Source: Bradyrhizobium rifense (lineage in GTDB: Bacteria; Pseudomonadota; Alphaproteobacteria; Rhizobiales; Xanthobacteraceae). From it: DNA of 50,042 nucleotides. Positions 1 to 7,463 of the stretch are shown piece by piece (position 1 is the stretch's first letter; the number at the start of each line of letters is the position of its first letter). The position numbers and the translations under genes were made by a program. Where the stretch lies: the NCBI RefSeq assembly GCF_008123425.1, contig NZ_VSSS01000005.1:1-50042 (forward strand). Reading direction: 5' to 3'. The notes below the pieces were generated by a model. It was not told the DNA's origin, did no database searches, and saw only the letters and a list, made by a program, of their open reading frames with translations.

Positions 1-47
1 CAGCCTCGACGGGCAAAACACTCAAACTCTCGGTCAATCCGCGTTAT

Positions 48-600
48 CAAAAATATTCCACTTTACCGAAATTCGGAAACGACGTATGTATCGTCCCACT
101 CCGGCCCAGGGAAGAGGGGCGTATCGCGATCGTGACGAATGCGGGCCGGATGGCGGTGGACGCAGGTCACATCGGCGCGAAGGGTTTCGCAGGGCGGGCA
201 ACCGTGAGCGAAGACCTCGCGCACACGACCGGTGTAATCTGCGTTCGGCGAAATCGTGTGGTCCTGGCGCCCGGGGTCTGTGCGCCAAGTGTTGCGGTGA
301 TGCGTGGTGTCCAACCGGACATGCGTATCAGTCATCCGCGAGGCGACGGGGGCAATAGTGCATCGCTCCCCGGGGAGAGCACGACATAAGCCGTTCCAAC
401 CATCCGCGCAGGGAAGGCCGGGATGCCTCCGGCTGCCCTGTTACCCGCTGTGCAGTGTAGCGCAATCTACTCATGGCATAGCGGTCAATGGGAGCCAGCC
501 GGCTCCAGGCCTTCCCTGCGCCCTCTTTCAATGGAGGGTTAAGGCGACGAAGCAAAGCTCGGGCGAAATACGCCGCGAGAGGGCGGAAGTGTGTCTCCAA
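48..600. repeat. Degenerate dispersed intergenic repeat (Bradyrhizobium-type)
   Basis: No credible gene lies in 1-808. This stretch resembles, from memory, a non-coding sequence found in many decayed copies in Bradyrhizobium genomes. What is visible directly is an exact 14-bp inverted repeat, 406-419 against 508-521, enclosing a GC-rich imperfect stem. Short open frames on both strands here have no RBS and no protein-like composition. Family membership and outer limits are inferred. Confidence 0.4.
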
Positions 601-642
601 TGAAGATGCCAATTGATGGAGCGACCGTGCTACCCCACACTC

Positions 643-729
643 CGTCATTGCGAGGAGCTCTTGCGACGAAGCAATCCAGACTGCCACCGCGGAGGGATTC
701 TGGATTGCTTCGCTGCGCTCGCAATGACG
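643..729. repeat. Palindromic dispersed repeat element
   Basis: The ends are near-perfect inverted repeats: CGTCATTGCGAGGAGC on the left answers GCTGCGCTCGCAATGACG on the right, and an inner GAAGCAATCCAGA/TCTGGATTGCTTC pair extends the stem. The layout matches a REP/MITE-like palindrome that is very common between genes in Bradyrhizobium and relatives and is often mistranslated as a short peptide containing CERSEAIQ. It has no coding potential. Confidence 0.75.
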
Positions 730-768
730 ACGTTGATGCAGAAGTGCGCTCACACCACGCTCTCGTTC

Positions 769-794
769 CCCGGACGCAGCGTACCGCGTCCGGG
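769..794 (-). terminator. Hairpin downstream of the SDR gene
   Basis: A perfect 9-bp stem, CCCGGACGC/GCGTCCGGG with an 8-nt loop, lies 15 bp past the stop of the leftward SDR gene. There is no clear T-tract, so it may be an mRNA 3'-end stabiliser or part of a repeat rather than an intrinsic terminator. Confidence 0.35.
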
Positions 795-808
795 ACGCGA
801 GGCCCTTG

Positions 809-1594
809 CTAAACCGGCTTCCCCGTATACGGCATCGACGCGGTGAGGCCGCCGTCCACCGGGAACGCCTGGCCGTTGACATACGACGCCTCGTCGCTGG
901 CCAGGAACAATCCCATCGCGGCGAGCTCGTGCGGCTGGCCGGGGCGCTTCAGCGGATTGAGCTGGCCGATCTTGTCAGCGGTGCCGCGCTCCTTGGCGCG
1001 GTCGAAGATCGGCTTGGTCATGCCTGTTTCGATCAGGCCCGGGCACACCGCGTTGATGCGCACGCCGGTGCCGGTGAGCGAATAGGCGGTGGTCTGCACC
1101 AGGGAGATCACGCCGGCCTTGCTCGCGGCATAGGGATGTCCGCTCGCGCCGGCCTTGAGGCCTGCAACCGATGCGGTGAGCACGATTGCACCGGACTGCT
1201 GCTTCACCATGTGCGGCATCGCATGCTTCACCGCGAGGAACGGTCCGATCAGATTGATACGCAGCACTTCCTGCCACTGTTCCACGGTCTGCTCGCCGAG
1301 CGGAACGAGCCCGCCGGAGACGCCGGCATTGGCCCAGATCACGTCGAGCCGGCCGTGTGTCTTCACCGCCTTGTCGATGACGGCGATGACGTCCTGCTCG
1401 GAGCCGGCGTCGGCGATCATTGCCTCCGCAACACCGCCGGCCTTCTTCACCTCGTCGACGGTCTCCTTCACTGCCTCGGTGCGATCGACCGCGATCAGCT
1501 TGGCGCCTTCCCTGGTGAACAGCAGCGCAGCGGCGCGACCGATGCCGCTGCCGGCGCCGGTGATGATGACGGATTTGCCTTGCAGACGGCCCAT
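809..1594 (-). CDS. SDR family oxidoreductase
   Basis: A 261-aa classical short-chain dehydrogenase/reductase, a cytosolic NAD(P)-dependent enzyme acting on an alcohol or carbonyl of unknown identity. The cofactor motif TGAGSGIG is at residues 12-19, NAG at 89-91, and the catalytic set is Ser142, Tyr155 and Lys159. The C-terminal part has the usual PGLIETGM and VDGG segments. The start at 1594 is chosen because GGGAG lies just upstream; an in-frame ATG 29 codons further up adds a non-SDR-like leader. It is divergent from the histidine phosphatase gene, and a palindrome lies between them. The substrate cannot be read from sequence. Confidence 0.9.
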   Translation of the reverse strand: MGRLQGKSVIITGAGSGIGRAAALLFTREGAKLIAVDRTEAVKETVDEVKKAGGVAEAMIADAGSEQDVIAVIDKAVKTHGRLDVIWANAGVSGGLVPLGEQTVEQWQEVLRINLIGPFLAVKHAMPHMVKQQSGAIVLTASVAGLKAGASGHPYAASKAGVISLVQTTAYSLTGTGVRINAVCPGLIETGMTKPIFDRAKERGTADKIGQLNPLKRPGQPHELAAMGLFLASDEASYVNGQAFPVDGGLTASMPYTGKPV

Positions 1595-1638
1595 GCGTTT
1601 CTCCCTTTGGTGTGTCGCGCGACGCTTGCCGCGCGACG

Positions 1639-1681
1639 GAATTTCAAACAGAATTTCAAACGGTAAAGTGTCTTGAGACAC
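1639..1681. promoter_or_regulatory. Candidate operator between divergent genes
   Basis: The 134-bp gap between the divergent SDR and histidine phosphatase genes holds two tandem copies of GAATTTCAAAC (1639-1649 and 1651-1661, 12-bp period). Right after them is the inverted repeat GTGTCTTGAGACAC (1668-1681). The arrangement suggests a transcription-factor site controlling one or both genes. No regulator gene lies nearby, so the factor is unknown. Confidence 0.4.
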
Positions 1682-1728
1682 GTTCGCTACTGACGTACAG
1701 CGACATCACACGGGATGGAAGGGCTTCA

Positions 1729-2427
1729 ATGGCAACCGCAGACAAGCCGAATGTAGTCACGACACGCTGGTGGTGGGTTCGTCATGCGCCGGTGCGCAAT
1801 GACGGCGGCAATATCTACGGACAGAGCGATCTTCCCTGCGACACCAGCGACACCTACGTGTTCAACGCTGTTGCCAAGGTGCTGCCACGCAAGGCGGTCT
1901 GGTATTCGAGCAATCTGATGCGCACGCACCAGACCGCGGAAGCGATCTGGGAGGCGGGCTACCCTCGGCCTGCGTCGATGAAATGGGAAGCGGACCTCGC
2001 CGAGCAGAATCTCGGCCGTTGGCAGGGCATGAACCGCGCCGAGTTCATTGCCAGCCGTCCCGTCGGCTCGAGCTGGTTCGCCGACATCAACGAGCCCGCG
2101 CCCGGGGGCGAAAGTTTTATGGATCTCTACAACCGCACGCGCCGAACCGTCGAACGCATCAACAACGAGGCGGCCGGGCAGGACGTGATCGCGGTCGCGC
2201 ATGGCGGCACCATCAAGGCGGCGATCGGCCTCGCGCTCGACGGCCAGGTAGAGAAGGCGCTGTCGTTCGACATCGACAATGTCTCGATCACACGGCTTGA
2301 TTATTTCGCAAGCCCCGAGCGCTCGGTCTGGCGGCTGCCGATGGTGAACCAGCAGCCCTGGATCGCCGATGACGCGCATGCCGAAATGCATCAGCTGGCG
2401 GGACCGGAAGTCAAGAAGCTCGCCTGA
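1729..2427 (+). CDS. Histidine phosphatase family protein
   Basis: A 232-aa member of the phosphoglycerate-mutase-like histidine phosphatase superfamily. The nucleophile motif is Arg18-His19, in the variant RHA rather than RHG. Arg65, Glu92 and His158 (in AHGGT) complete the expected phosphate pocket. The family removes phosphate from small metabolites or proteins through a phosphohistidine intermediate; its substrate here is unknown. The start at 1729 follows a GGAAGGG RBS; a longer in-frame start at 1612 would overlap the divergent promoter. It is followed after 69 bp by an SDR gene on the same strand, probably in one transcript. Confidence 0.85.
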   Translation: MATADKPNVVTTRWWWVRHAPVRNDGGNIYGQSDLPCDTSDTYVFNAVAKVLPRKAVWYSSNLMRTHQTAEAIWEAGYPRPASMKWEADLAEQNLGRWQGMNRAEFIASRPVGSSWFADINEPAPGGESFMDLYNRTRRTVERINNEAAGQDVIAVAHGGTIKAAIGLALDGQVEKALSFDIDNVSITRLDYFASPERSVWRLPMVNQQPWIADDAHAEMHQLAGPEVKKLA

Positions 2428-2496
2428 GGCTGTTGTCCGCTCGCGCGGACGCGGCGTAAGCTTCAAGCCAATCAAATCATACTCTGGGAGAGAAAC

Positions 2497-3264
2497 ATGA
2501 CCTTGTTCGACATGAAGGGCAAAGTTGCCGTCATCACCGGCTCGACGCGCGGCATCGGGCTTGCGATCGCCGAGCGCATGGCCGAGCACGGCGCCAAGGT
2601 CGTGATCTCCTCGCGCAAGGCCGATGTCTGCGATGACGTCGCCAGGGGCATCAACGACAAGTTCGGCAAGGATACCGCGGTCGCGATCGCGGCGAACATC
2701 TCGTCGAAGGAGAATCTGCAAAACCTCGTCGACGAGAGCAACCGCGCCTTTGGCAAGATCGACGTGCTGGTCTGCAACGCCGCGTCGAACCCGTATTACG
2801 GTCCGCTCGCCGGCATCTCCGACGATCAGTTCCGCAAAATTCTCGACAACAACATCGTCGCCAACAACTGGCTGATCTCGATGGTGGTGCCGCAGATGAT
2901 CGAGCGCAAGGACGGCTCGGTCATCATCGTCTCCTCGATCGGCGGCCTGAAGGGCTCGACCATCCTCGGGGCCTACGCGATCTCCAAGGCCGCCGACATG
3001 CAGCTCGCGCGCAACCTGGCTTGCGAATACGGCAAGCACAACATCCGCGTGAACTGCATCGCGCCCGGCCTGATCAAGACCGATTTTGCGAAAGCGCTAT
3101 GGGACAATCCGGAGAACCTGAAAGCCTCGACCGCGCGCTCGCCGCTGCTGCGCATCGGAATCCCCGATGAGATCGCGGGCGCCGCGGTGTTCCTGGGATC
3201 CGCGGCCGGCGACTTCATGACCGGCCAGACTATGGTGATCGACGGCGGCGCAACGATTAGTTGA
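2497..3264 (+). CDS. SDR family oxidoreductase
   Basis: A 255-aa classical SDR. TGSTRGIG at residues 14-21 binds NAD(P). The usual NNAG motif is varied to CNAA around residue 94. Ser147, Tyr160 and Lys164 are the expected catalytic residues, and MVIDGG near the C-terminus is typical. A GGGAGAG RBS precedes the ATG. The protein belongs to the group annotated as 3-oxoacyl-ACP-reductase-like or glucose-dehydrogenase-like, but the substrate cannot be assigned. It probably shares a transcript with the upstream histidine phosphatase and converges on the serine hydrolase. Confidence 0.9.
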   Translation: MTLFDMKGKVAVITGSTRGIGLAIAERMAEHGAKVVISSRKADVCDDVARGINDKFGKDTAVAIAANISSKENLQNLVDESNRAFGKIDVLVCNAASNPYYGPLAGISDDQFRKILDNNIVANNWLISMVVPQMIERKDGSVIIVSSIGGLKGSTILGAYAISKAADMQLARNLACEYGKHNIRVNCIAPGLIKTDFAKALWDNPENLKASTARSPLLRIGIPDEIAGAAVFLGSAAGDFMTGQTMVIDGGATIS

Positions 3265-3284
3265 TCTCGTGTCACAGACGCGGT

Positions 3285-3301
3285 GCGGCACGCAGTGCCG
3301 C
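3285..3301. terminator. Hairpin between convergent genes
   Basis: GCGGCAC/GTGCCGC forms a perfect 7-bp stem with a 3-nt loop in the 59-bp gap between the convergent SDR and serine hydrolase genes. It lacks a T-tract, so any terminator role, possibly in both directions, is tentative. Confidence 0.35.
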
Positions 3302-3323
3302 TCCGCAGAGCCGGGACCCGGCC

Positions 3324-4556
3324 TCAATCCACCGCCGCGTAAACCAAATCTCTCACCAGCGTCCGCGTGAAATCACGCTGGCCCGGGCCCTGGCTCATGA
3401 ACACCGTGAACAGATCCTCCTTCGGATCGATCCAGAAGAACGTGCCGGCGATGCCGCTCCAGAAATACTGGCCGATGCTGCCGGGGAAGGGCGCGATGCC
3501 GGCCTCGCGGCGTACGGCGAAGCCGAGACCGAAGCCGTGGCCGGGCGAAAGAATCGTGCCGTTGGTCACAACGTGCGGCCCGAGGTGATCGGACGCCATC
3601 AGCTCCAGCGTCTTGCGGCCGATGATCCTGTTGCCGTCGAACGTACCGCCATTGCGCAGCATCAGCGCGAAGCGGGCGTAGTCCGTCGTGGTCGAGACGA
3701 GACCGCCGCCGCCGGACTCCATGACCGGCTGCTCCAGCATGTTGAACAGCGCGACCTTGTCGCCAGTCCAGGGATCGGCTTCGAACGGCTGGGCGAGCCG
3801 GCCGGCGTTGGCCTCAGAGGTGGAAAAACCGGTCTCTGTCATCTGCAAGGGCGCGAGAATGCGCTCGGCGAGGTACGCGCCGAGCGACTTGCCGCTGACG
3901 ACCTCGATGATGCGGCCGAGGATGTCGGTGGAACGGCTGTAGTTGAACTCGTCGCCGGGGTGGCAGACCAGCGGGAAGCTCGCCACCAACGCGGCGTGCT
4001 CGGCATTGGTGATCTTGCGGCTGCGGACGCGCGATTCCTGGTAGAACTTGTGCACGGGGCCGTCGCCCTGGTGCTCATACGTCAAGCCAGACGTGTGACG
4101 GAGCAGGTCCTGCACCGTCATCGGCCGCTTCGGTGGAACCAGTTCCAGCTTGCCGCCGCTGACGACGCCGACCTTCTGGTCGGCAAACTCGGGGATGAAT
4201 TTGGCGACGGGATCGCCGAGGAGCAGGTGGCCGTCCTCGATCAGCGCCATGATGCCGACCGACACGATCGGCTTGGTCATCGAGAAGATCCGGAAGATCG
4301 AATCAAGCGTCATCGCCGAGCCCGCCGGGCTCTGCTTGCCGAGCGCCTCGAACCAGCCGACCTGGCCGCGCCGGGCCACCAGCACGGTCACGCCGGGCAC
4401 GGTTCCCTTGTCGATCTCGCGCTTGAACGCGTCCGACATCGCCTGGAGCCGAGGCCGCGACAGGCCTAGCGTTTCCGGCTTGGCCTCGGGGAGAGGCGGG
4501 GTTTTCGGCGCAGTCGAGGGGCGGGCGGCGGCTGCGGTCGACGCTTGGGTAGTCAT
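3324..4556 (-). CDS. Serine hydrolase (class C beta-lactamase-like)
   Basis: A 410-aa penicillin-binding-protein-like serine hydrolase of the beta-lactamase/EstB type. The nucleophile motif SMTK is at residues 92-95 and the second motif is Tyr206-Ser-Arg, not the Tyr-x-Asn of true class C beta-lactamases. HGFG takes the place of the third KTG-type motif. Those changes favour an esterase or peptidase over an antibiotic hydrolase. No signal peptide is seen; the N-terminus is Ala/Pro-rich. ATG at 4556 is preferred because GGGAG lies 5 nt upstream; a GTG two codons earlier is possible. Confidence 0.88.
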   Translation of the reverse strand: MTTQASTAAAARPSTAPKTPPLPEAKPETLGLSRPRLQAMSDAFKREIDKGTVPGVTVLVARRGQVGWFEALGKQSPAGSAMTLDSIFRIFSMTKPIVSVGIMALIEDGHLLLGDPVAKFIPEFADQKVGVVSGGKLELVPPKRPMTVQDLLRHTSGLTYEHQGDGPVHKFYQESRVRSRKITNAEHAALVASFPLVCHPGDEFNYSRSTDILGRIIEVVSGKSLGAYLAERILAPLQMTETGFSTSEANAGRLAQPFEADPWTGDKVALFNMLEQPVMESGGGGLVSTTTDYARFALMLRNGGTFDGNRIIGRKTLELMASDHLGPHVVTNGTILSPGHGFGLGFAVRREAGIAPFPGSIGQYFWSGIAGTFFWIDPKEDLFTVFMSQGPGQRDFTRTLVRDLVYAAVD

Positions 4557-4721
4557 GGGCACTCCCGGTTGTTCTTGATTATCGGGAGCGGAGAGTGGCC
4601 CAGAAGCAGCGGTACAAACAAGCGAAGCCAGCGCGCTTCACCCTTGCAATCCGTCCTTGCAAACCAGCCGCCCCATGTGCTTGAAAGCGGCCCTGATCCG
4701 CGTGGCGACGCGAGGGTCCGT

Positions 4722-4797
4722 AGGAGTGTAGCTCAATTGGTAGAGCACCGGTCTCCAAAACCGGGGGTCGCAGGTTCGAGCCCTGCCACTCCTGCCA
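4722..4797 (+). tRNA. tRNA-Trp (CCA anticodon)
   Basis: A full 76-nt cloverleaf: acceptor AGGAGTG/CACTCCT, D-arm GCTC/GAGC, anticodon stem CCGGT/ACCGG around loop CTCCAAA with anticodon CCA at 4755-4757, T-arm GCAGG/CCTGC with TTCGAGC, discriminator G and encoded CCA. Its sequence from the anticodon loop onward is repeated exactly at 7728-7778, so an integrating element has used this gene as its attachment site and rebuilt it. In many alphaproteobacteria tRNA-Trp stands directly before secE; here about 3 kb separates them. Two CTTGCAA copies at 4643 and 4656 lie upstream, but no clear promoter was recognised. Confidence 0.97.
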
Positions 4798-4803
4798 GCT
4801 AAT
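4753..4803 (+). repeat. attL: 51-bp direct repeat in tRNA-Trp 3' half
   Basis: This segment runs from the anticodon loop through the CCA end and six further bases, and is identical base for base to 7728-7778. Identity stops on both sides (GT before CTCC here, TA at the other copy; T after AAT here, C there), which defines the crossover block of a tyrosine-recombinase integration. Confidence 0.9.
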
Positions 4804-4846
4804 TCAAATACTTAGCGGCAGCTATTTTCGAACGTACGCCGAACAT

Positions 4847-4882
4847 GGACCCAAGTGGGACCCAAGCGGCTTAGGACCCAAG
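4847..4882. repeat. Three GGACCCAAG boxes near attL
   Basis: GGACCCAAG occurs at 4847-4855, 4858-4866 and 4874-4882, the last overlapping the integrase stop codon. Related boxes occur near the other island end (7592-7612). Short repeats flanking both att cores are what arm-type integrase or excisionase sites look like. The role is inferred. Confidence 0.5.
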
Positions 4883-5278
4883 AATTCCGGCAGAGATAGC
4901 GTTGATCACGGTCGTCACCGAGGTGTCGGCCGTTTGCTTGCGCTTGCGCTTGGCATAGTTCCTGAGGAGGACCGCCGGGTCGTCGCCGATCCGCTCGGCC
5001 ACCGTGTGCACCGGCACGCCCTTGTCCAGGAGCAGGGTGGCGTGGGTGCCCCGCAGGTGATGGAATTCGAAACCCTCGAAGCCGAGAGCGTCCGCGCCGC
5101 GGCGGAAGAACTTGGAGAACGCGCTCGGATCCCGGGGCTTGGCGAAGTCGAAGCTCTGTCCGGCCGCCGGGGACCCAGGGAAGATCAAGGCATCCTCGGG
5201 CATCCGCCATCCCAATCCGCCGAAGGCGCCATCCCGCCAGATCCAACGATTTTCGAACGACGACCCGCAGAATGGTCC
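4871..5278 (-). pseudogene. Truncated tyrosine recombinase/integrase
   Basis: The frame contains only the C-terminal catalytic part of a phage-type integrase. It has a HHLRGTHATLLLDKG block with the H-x-x-R motif, then ERIGDDPAVLLRNYAK, in which Asp takes the usual third-motif His position and Tyr is the nucleophile. Upstream the frame closes at a TGA (5279-5281) after about 136 codons, whereas intact enzymes are usually 350 aa or more. The core-binding and arm-binding domains are missing, with no sign of them in other frames. It points toward the tRNA and ends 68 bp inside attL. It is probably non-functional. Confidence 0.8.
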
Positions 5279-5466
5279 TCACCACAACCCCGGCGGAGGT
5301 CGCCCGACCGTCACCTCACGCCAAGCTGTCCGGACTGCGGAAAACCCGCGCGGCATCGACGGCAAGCAGCAACACAGCTAGGCTCGCGCGGCCGCTTGAT
5401 CTCGAATAGGTTCCCAATCCGCGGCCGGCTAATCCCTGGCCGCAATCTACAGTCCAAACAAACTTT

Positions 5467-5500
5467 CCCGCCGGCTCACAAGGTCGGCGGGTTTTTCTTT
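5467..5500 (+). terminator. Intrinsic terminator inside the island
   Basis: CCCGCCG/CGGCGGG forms a 7-bp stem (5467-5473 and 5485-5491) followed by TTTTTCTTT. It would stop rightward transcription, yet no rightward gene was found upstream in 5290-5466. That strip (about 180 bp) may therefore hold a small RNA or decayed gene. No other feature was seen there. Confidence 0.65.
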
Positions 5501-5528
5501 GACCTTGGGAAATTTACGGGGGCAGGCT

Positions 5529-5672
5529 TCAGTCGATCGACGCCAAGCCGAACGCGAACATTGCGCCGCCGAGGATAACGAGGGTGCTCCACGGCCCCCA
5601 CGTCAACCAGGCACCCAGAAGCGCAAGCACTAAGCCGATCAGGGCTATCGCAATTGAGATTGTATTTTGCAT
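5529..5672 (-). CDS. Small membrane protein, 47 aa
   Basis: A short frame encodes 47 residues beginning MQNTISIAIALIGLVLALLG and ending FGLASID. Two hydrophobic stretches (about residues 5-24 and 30-44) are separated by a WLTWGPWST turn, the pattern of a two-helix membrane peptide. It lies on the same strand as the other island genes. The RBS is weak (CACGGGCT just upstream). The function is unknown; such proteins in phage-like islands may be holin-like or toxin-like, but nothing here decides it. Coding status rests on composition only. Confidence 0.5.
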   Translation of the reverse strand: MQNTISIAIALIGLVLALLGAWLTWGPWSTLVILGGAMFAFGLASID

Positions 5673-5726
5673 AGCCCGTGCTTGGTACTGGAAGTGCTGG
5701 ACTGAACCTGTAGAGGCAATCTAGCA

Positions 5727-5757
5727 CGCGAGCTACTGCGCGTCGTGGGTGTGGAAA
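5727..5757. repeat. 31-bp direct repeat, copy 1
   Basis: The sequence from CGCGAGCTACTGCGCG to GTGGAAA is identical to 6975-7005 in the same orientation, 1.25 kb away and also inside the island. The surrounding 5673-5914 has no recognisable gene. The repeat may be a regulatory site or a trace of a duplicated gene end. Confidence 0.75.
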
Positions 5758-5914
5758 AACAGGCCCGCCAGACAAGGGGCCATGAAGCGCGACCGGCAAC
5801 GGCAGAATTACGGGGGATTTTGCGCCCTAGCGTTGGCACAGGTACGCTAAATTGTCTGGGCGGGACCGTGCCGATCCGAACTTGGTTGGAGGCTGTATAT
5901 ATCGGGCGTAATTC

Positions 5915-6115
5915 TTAGGCGGAATCGTGAAACACGGTCCGCTGAACGGGGAAGCTCTCCGTCGCGATCGTGATGAAATCGCCTTCCAGCATCTCTTCAT
6001 CACGGCAGAAGTGAATGTCCCGGATCAAACCTTTGTGGTGCCCGATGAATACTTCAAGATCGCCGCGGTTGTTGACGACGTCCTGCAATCTCGAAATGAC
6101 TTCCGACGCTTTCAT
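5915..6115 (-). CDS. Hypothetical protein, 66 aa
   Basis: This encodes a small soluble protein beginning MKASEVISRLQDVV, with an alternating acidic/hydrophobic pattern. The ATG at 6115 follows GGAGCTGTC, a good RBS. The opening helix followed by a DLEVFIGHH strand resembles small proteins common in phages and islands, but no family was recognised with confidence. It belongs to the leftward small-gene set of the tRNA-Trp island. The 251 bp upstream (6116-6366) show no other supported gene. The function is unknown. Confidence 0.65.
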   Translation of the reverse strand: MKASEVISRLQDVVNNRGDLEVFIGHHKGLIRDIHFCRDEEMLEGDFITIATESFPVQRTVFHDSA

Positions 6116-6366
6116 GACAGCTCCTAACTGGCCCTACGGTACTTGGACCAAAGACAACACTGCCGGCATCACACTCGAAATATTCCTCATGTCGTCAGGC
6201 GCAGACCGCGAACGTCTTCGCATCAACGGCAATGTGTTCCGATGTCGGTCGTCCTTCATGGAGATATCCGACGCCATCAATGAGCGAATTCTGTGTCGAC
6301 GGTAGTGGGAAAAATCGTCGCAGGTGCTGAACGAGATCGAGGAAGTGCTCACATAGACGAAGGCAG

Positions 6367-6657
6367 TTACTGATCCCTCTTCAGCTTGCGCCGGCCCCAA
6401 TGCGGCTCTTTGCCCTTCGGGTTGAACTCGGGAACGTAGTGTCGGTTGAGCGCCCGCATGATGCCAATTCGGGCGAGCATGGTTGGCCCGCCACTTTCGG
6501 CCACCAGGATTAACGCCTGCATTGCCGCTTGCCATTCTGACGCGGCGTGCTCCTTCTTCGGCAGCGCGGAGATGTACTCGCCGGCATCGCGCAACGTCAC
6601 CAACTCGCGGCCGTCGGGCAGAGGAATCGGCTCATCGAAAGCGCGGGACCAACTCAT
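6367..6657 (-). CDS. Hypothetical protein, 96 aa
   Basis: A 96-aa protein beginning MSWSRAFDEPIPLPDGRELV and ending in a basic WGRRKLKRDQ tail. The start at 6657 is fixed by an ATGA overlap with the stop of the upstream gene, indicating translational coupling; a start two codons earlier is less likely. The predicted chain is soluble and mostly helical in the middle. The type is familiar from Bradyrhizobium islands as a hypothetical protein, with no known function. Confidence 0.7.
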   Translation of the reverse strand: MSWSRAFDEPIPLPDGRELVTLRDAGEYISALPKKEHAASEWQAAMQALILVAESGGPTMLARIGIMRALNRHYVPEFNPKGKEPHWGRRKLKRDQ

Positions 6658-6911
6658 CCGCACTTGTGGTTCTTGGCGTGCAGCCTGGTGCGGTCTCCCG
6701 TCGTCTCCTCGACGTAGTCGTCAATGGCGGCCATCAGCTTCTCACAGTTGCCGCCGCGGCGGGATTGCGTGCCGAAGATGAGGTAGCGGCGAAGTCGGTC
6801 GAGCTCCGCGAGATCTGCCTTTACGCGCTCGGCCTCCGCTTCCTCATCGAGTTTGCGCATTCGCTCTTTGTGGTAGGCCTTCGCGGCCGCTCGGTTCTCT
6901 GCCTTCGTCAT
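6654..6911 (-). CDS. Hypothetical protein, 85 aa, coiled-coil-like
   Basis: The first 45 residues are rich in Lys, Glu, Arg and Ala (AENRAAAKAYHKERMRKLDEE onward), suggesting a long charged helix or coiled coil. A more mixed C-terminal half contains a few Cys and Gly residues. It is the first gene of a two-gene unit and overlaps the 96-aa gene by 4 bp. The RBS is weak. The function is unknown; a structural or DNA/protein-binding accessory role is possible but unsupported. Confidence 0.6.
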   Translation of the reverse strand: MTKAENRAAAKAYHKERMRKLDEEAEAERVKADLAELDRLRRYLIFGTQSRRGGNCEKLMAAIDDYVEETTGDRTRLHAKNHKCG

Positions 6912-6974
6912 CGCGCCATCGAAGCGCAGCGCGGGCGAGAGTCAAATCGTCGACCGGTAGGGCCTCGGAATGCG

Positions 6975-7005
6975 CGCGAGCTACTGCGCGTCGTGGGTGT
7001 GGAAA
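6975..7005. repeat. 31-bp direct repeat, copy 2
   Basis: This is an exact match to 5727-5757. It lies between the 85-aa and 75-aa island genes. Identity ends abruptly on both sides, so it is a discrete repeat rather than part of a longer duplication. Confidence 0.75.
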
Positions 7006-7130
7006 TGCTGCTCGACGACATCAGCACGACGTCGACGAGCTCGCGCGCAGGGAGCGCCGGCATCTGGCAAGGCAAGCAATCATGCCGAGGGTAGTTGGCG
7101 CTCGGCGAGTGCAGCCCGCCTGCCTTTCGA

Positions 7131-7358
7131 CTAATCTTCCGGGGTTGGACCGAGAGGGTACTTCTCGGCCAGCCGGTCCAGCGGCTCGTTAACGTCAGCA
7201 TCCGTGAGTTCGCGAATCTCTAAAACCCGTGCCTCAGATCGGCTGCGGTAGACGTCGACGTTATGTCGCCAGACCTCAGGAGTTGGTCCGCGCAAGCCGC
7301 GAAGCCAGACGAACCATGCAGTGGGCAGCAAAGGTCGAGCTCCATCAAAGGTTGCCAC
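7131..7358 (-). CDS. Hypothetical protein, 75 aa
   Basis: A 75-aa frame starting at GTG (7358), placed directly after the TGA of the 34-aa membrane-protein frame (TGAGTG), as in coupled genes. The sequence contains WFVWLRGLRGPTPEVW, followed by an acidic/basic helical stretch ending LGPTPED. No family was recognised. If real, it would be the second gene of a leftward pair near the right end of the island. Confidence 0.5.
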   Translation of the reverse strand: MATFDGARPLLPTAWFVWLRGLRGPTPEVWRHNVDVYRSRSEARVLEIRELTDADVNEPLDRLAEKYPLGPTPED

Positions 7359-7463
7359 TCAATACTCGGCATCCACGTCGCGCGTGATATGCCGAAACCA
7401 GAGGATGAAAAGGCCGAGCAGGGTCGCCATCACTGCGAACCCACACACGATCCAGATAAGCAT
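7359..7463 (-). CDS. Micro-protein with one membrane helix, 34 aa
   Basis: The frame reads MLIWIVCGFAVMATLLGLFI followed by a basic-then-acidic tail ending RDVDAEY. About 20 consecutive residues are hydrophobic, a clear single transmembrane helix with a charged cytoplasmic-like end. GGGGGA about 5 nt before the ATG serves as RBS. Its stop abuts the GTG of the 75-aa gene. The function is unknown; phage-derived small membrane proteins are a reasonable comparison. It is short enough that conservation is needed to prove it is coding. Confidence 0.5.
   Translation of the reverse strand: MLIWIVCGFAVMATLLGLFILWFRHITRDVDAEY

Noticed and set aside
63..335. 90-aa leftward frame in the left repeat region
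   Set aside because: It lies in a dispersed repeat-like sequence, has no RBS, and its composition (many Arg, His, Pro, Thr) is that of translated non-coding DNA.
328..882. 184-aa leftward frame including a CERSEAIQ string
   Set aside because: This string is the known mistranslation of the intergenic palindrome at 643-729.
6114..6305. Rightward 63-codon frame inside the island
   Set aside because: It overlaps the start and RBS of the better-supported 66-aa leftward gene, lacks its own RBS and has no recognisable features.
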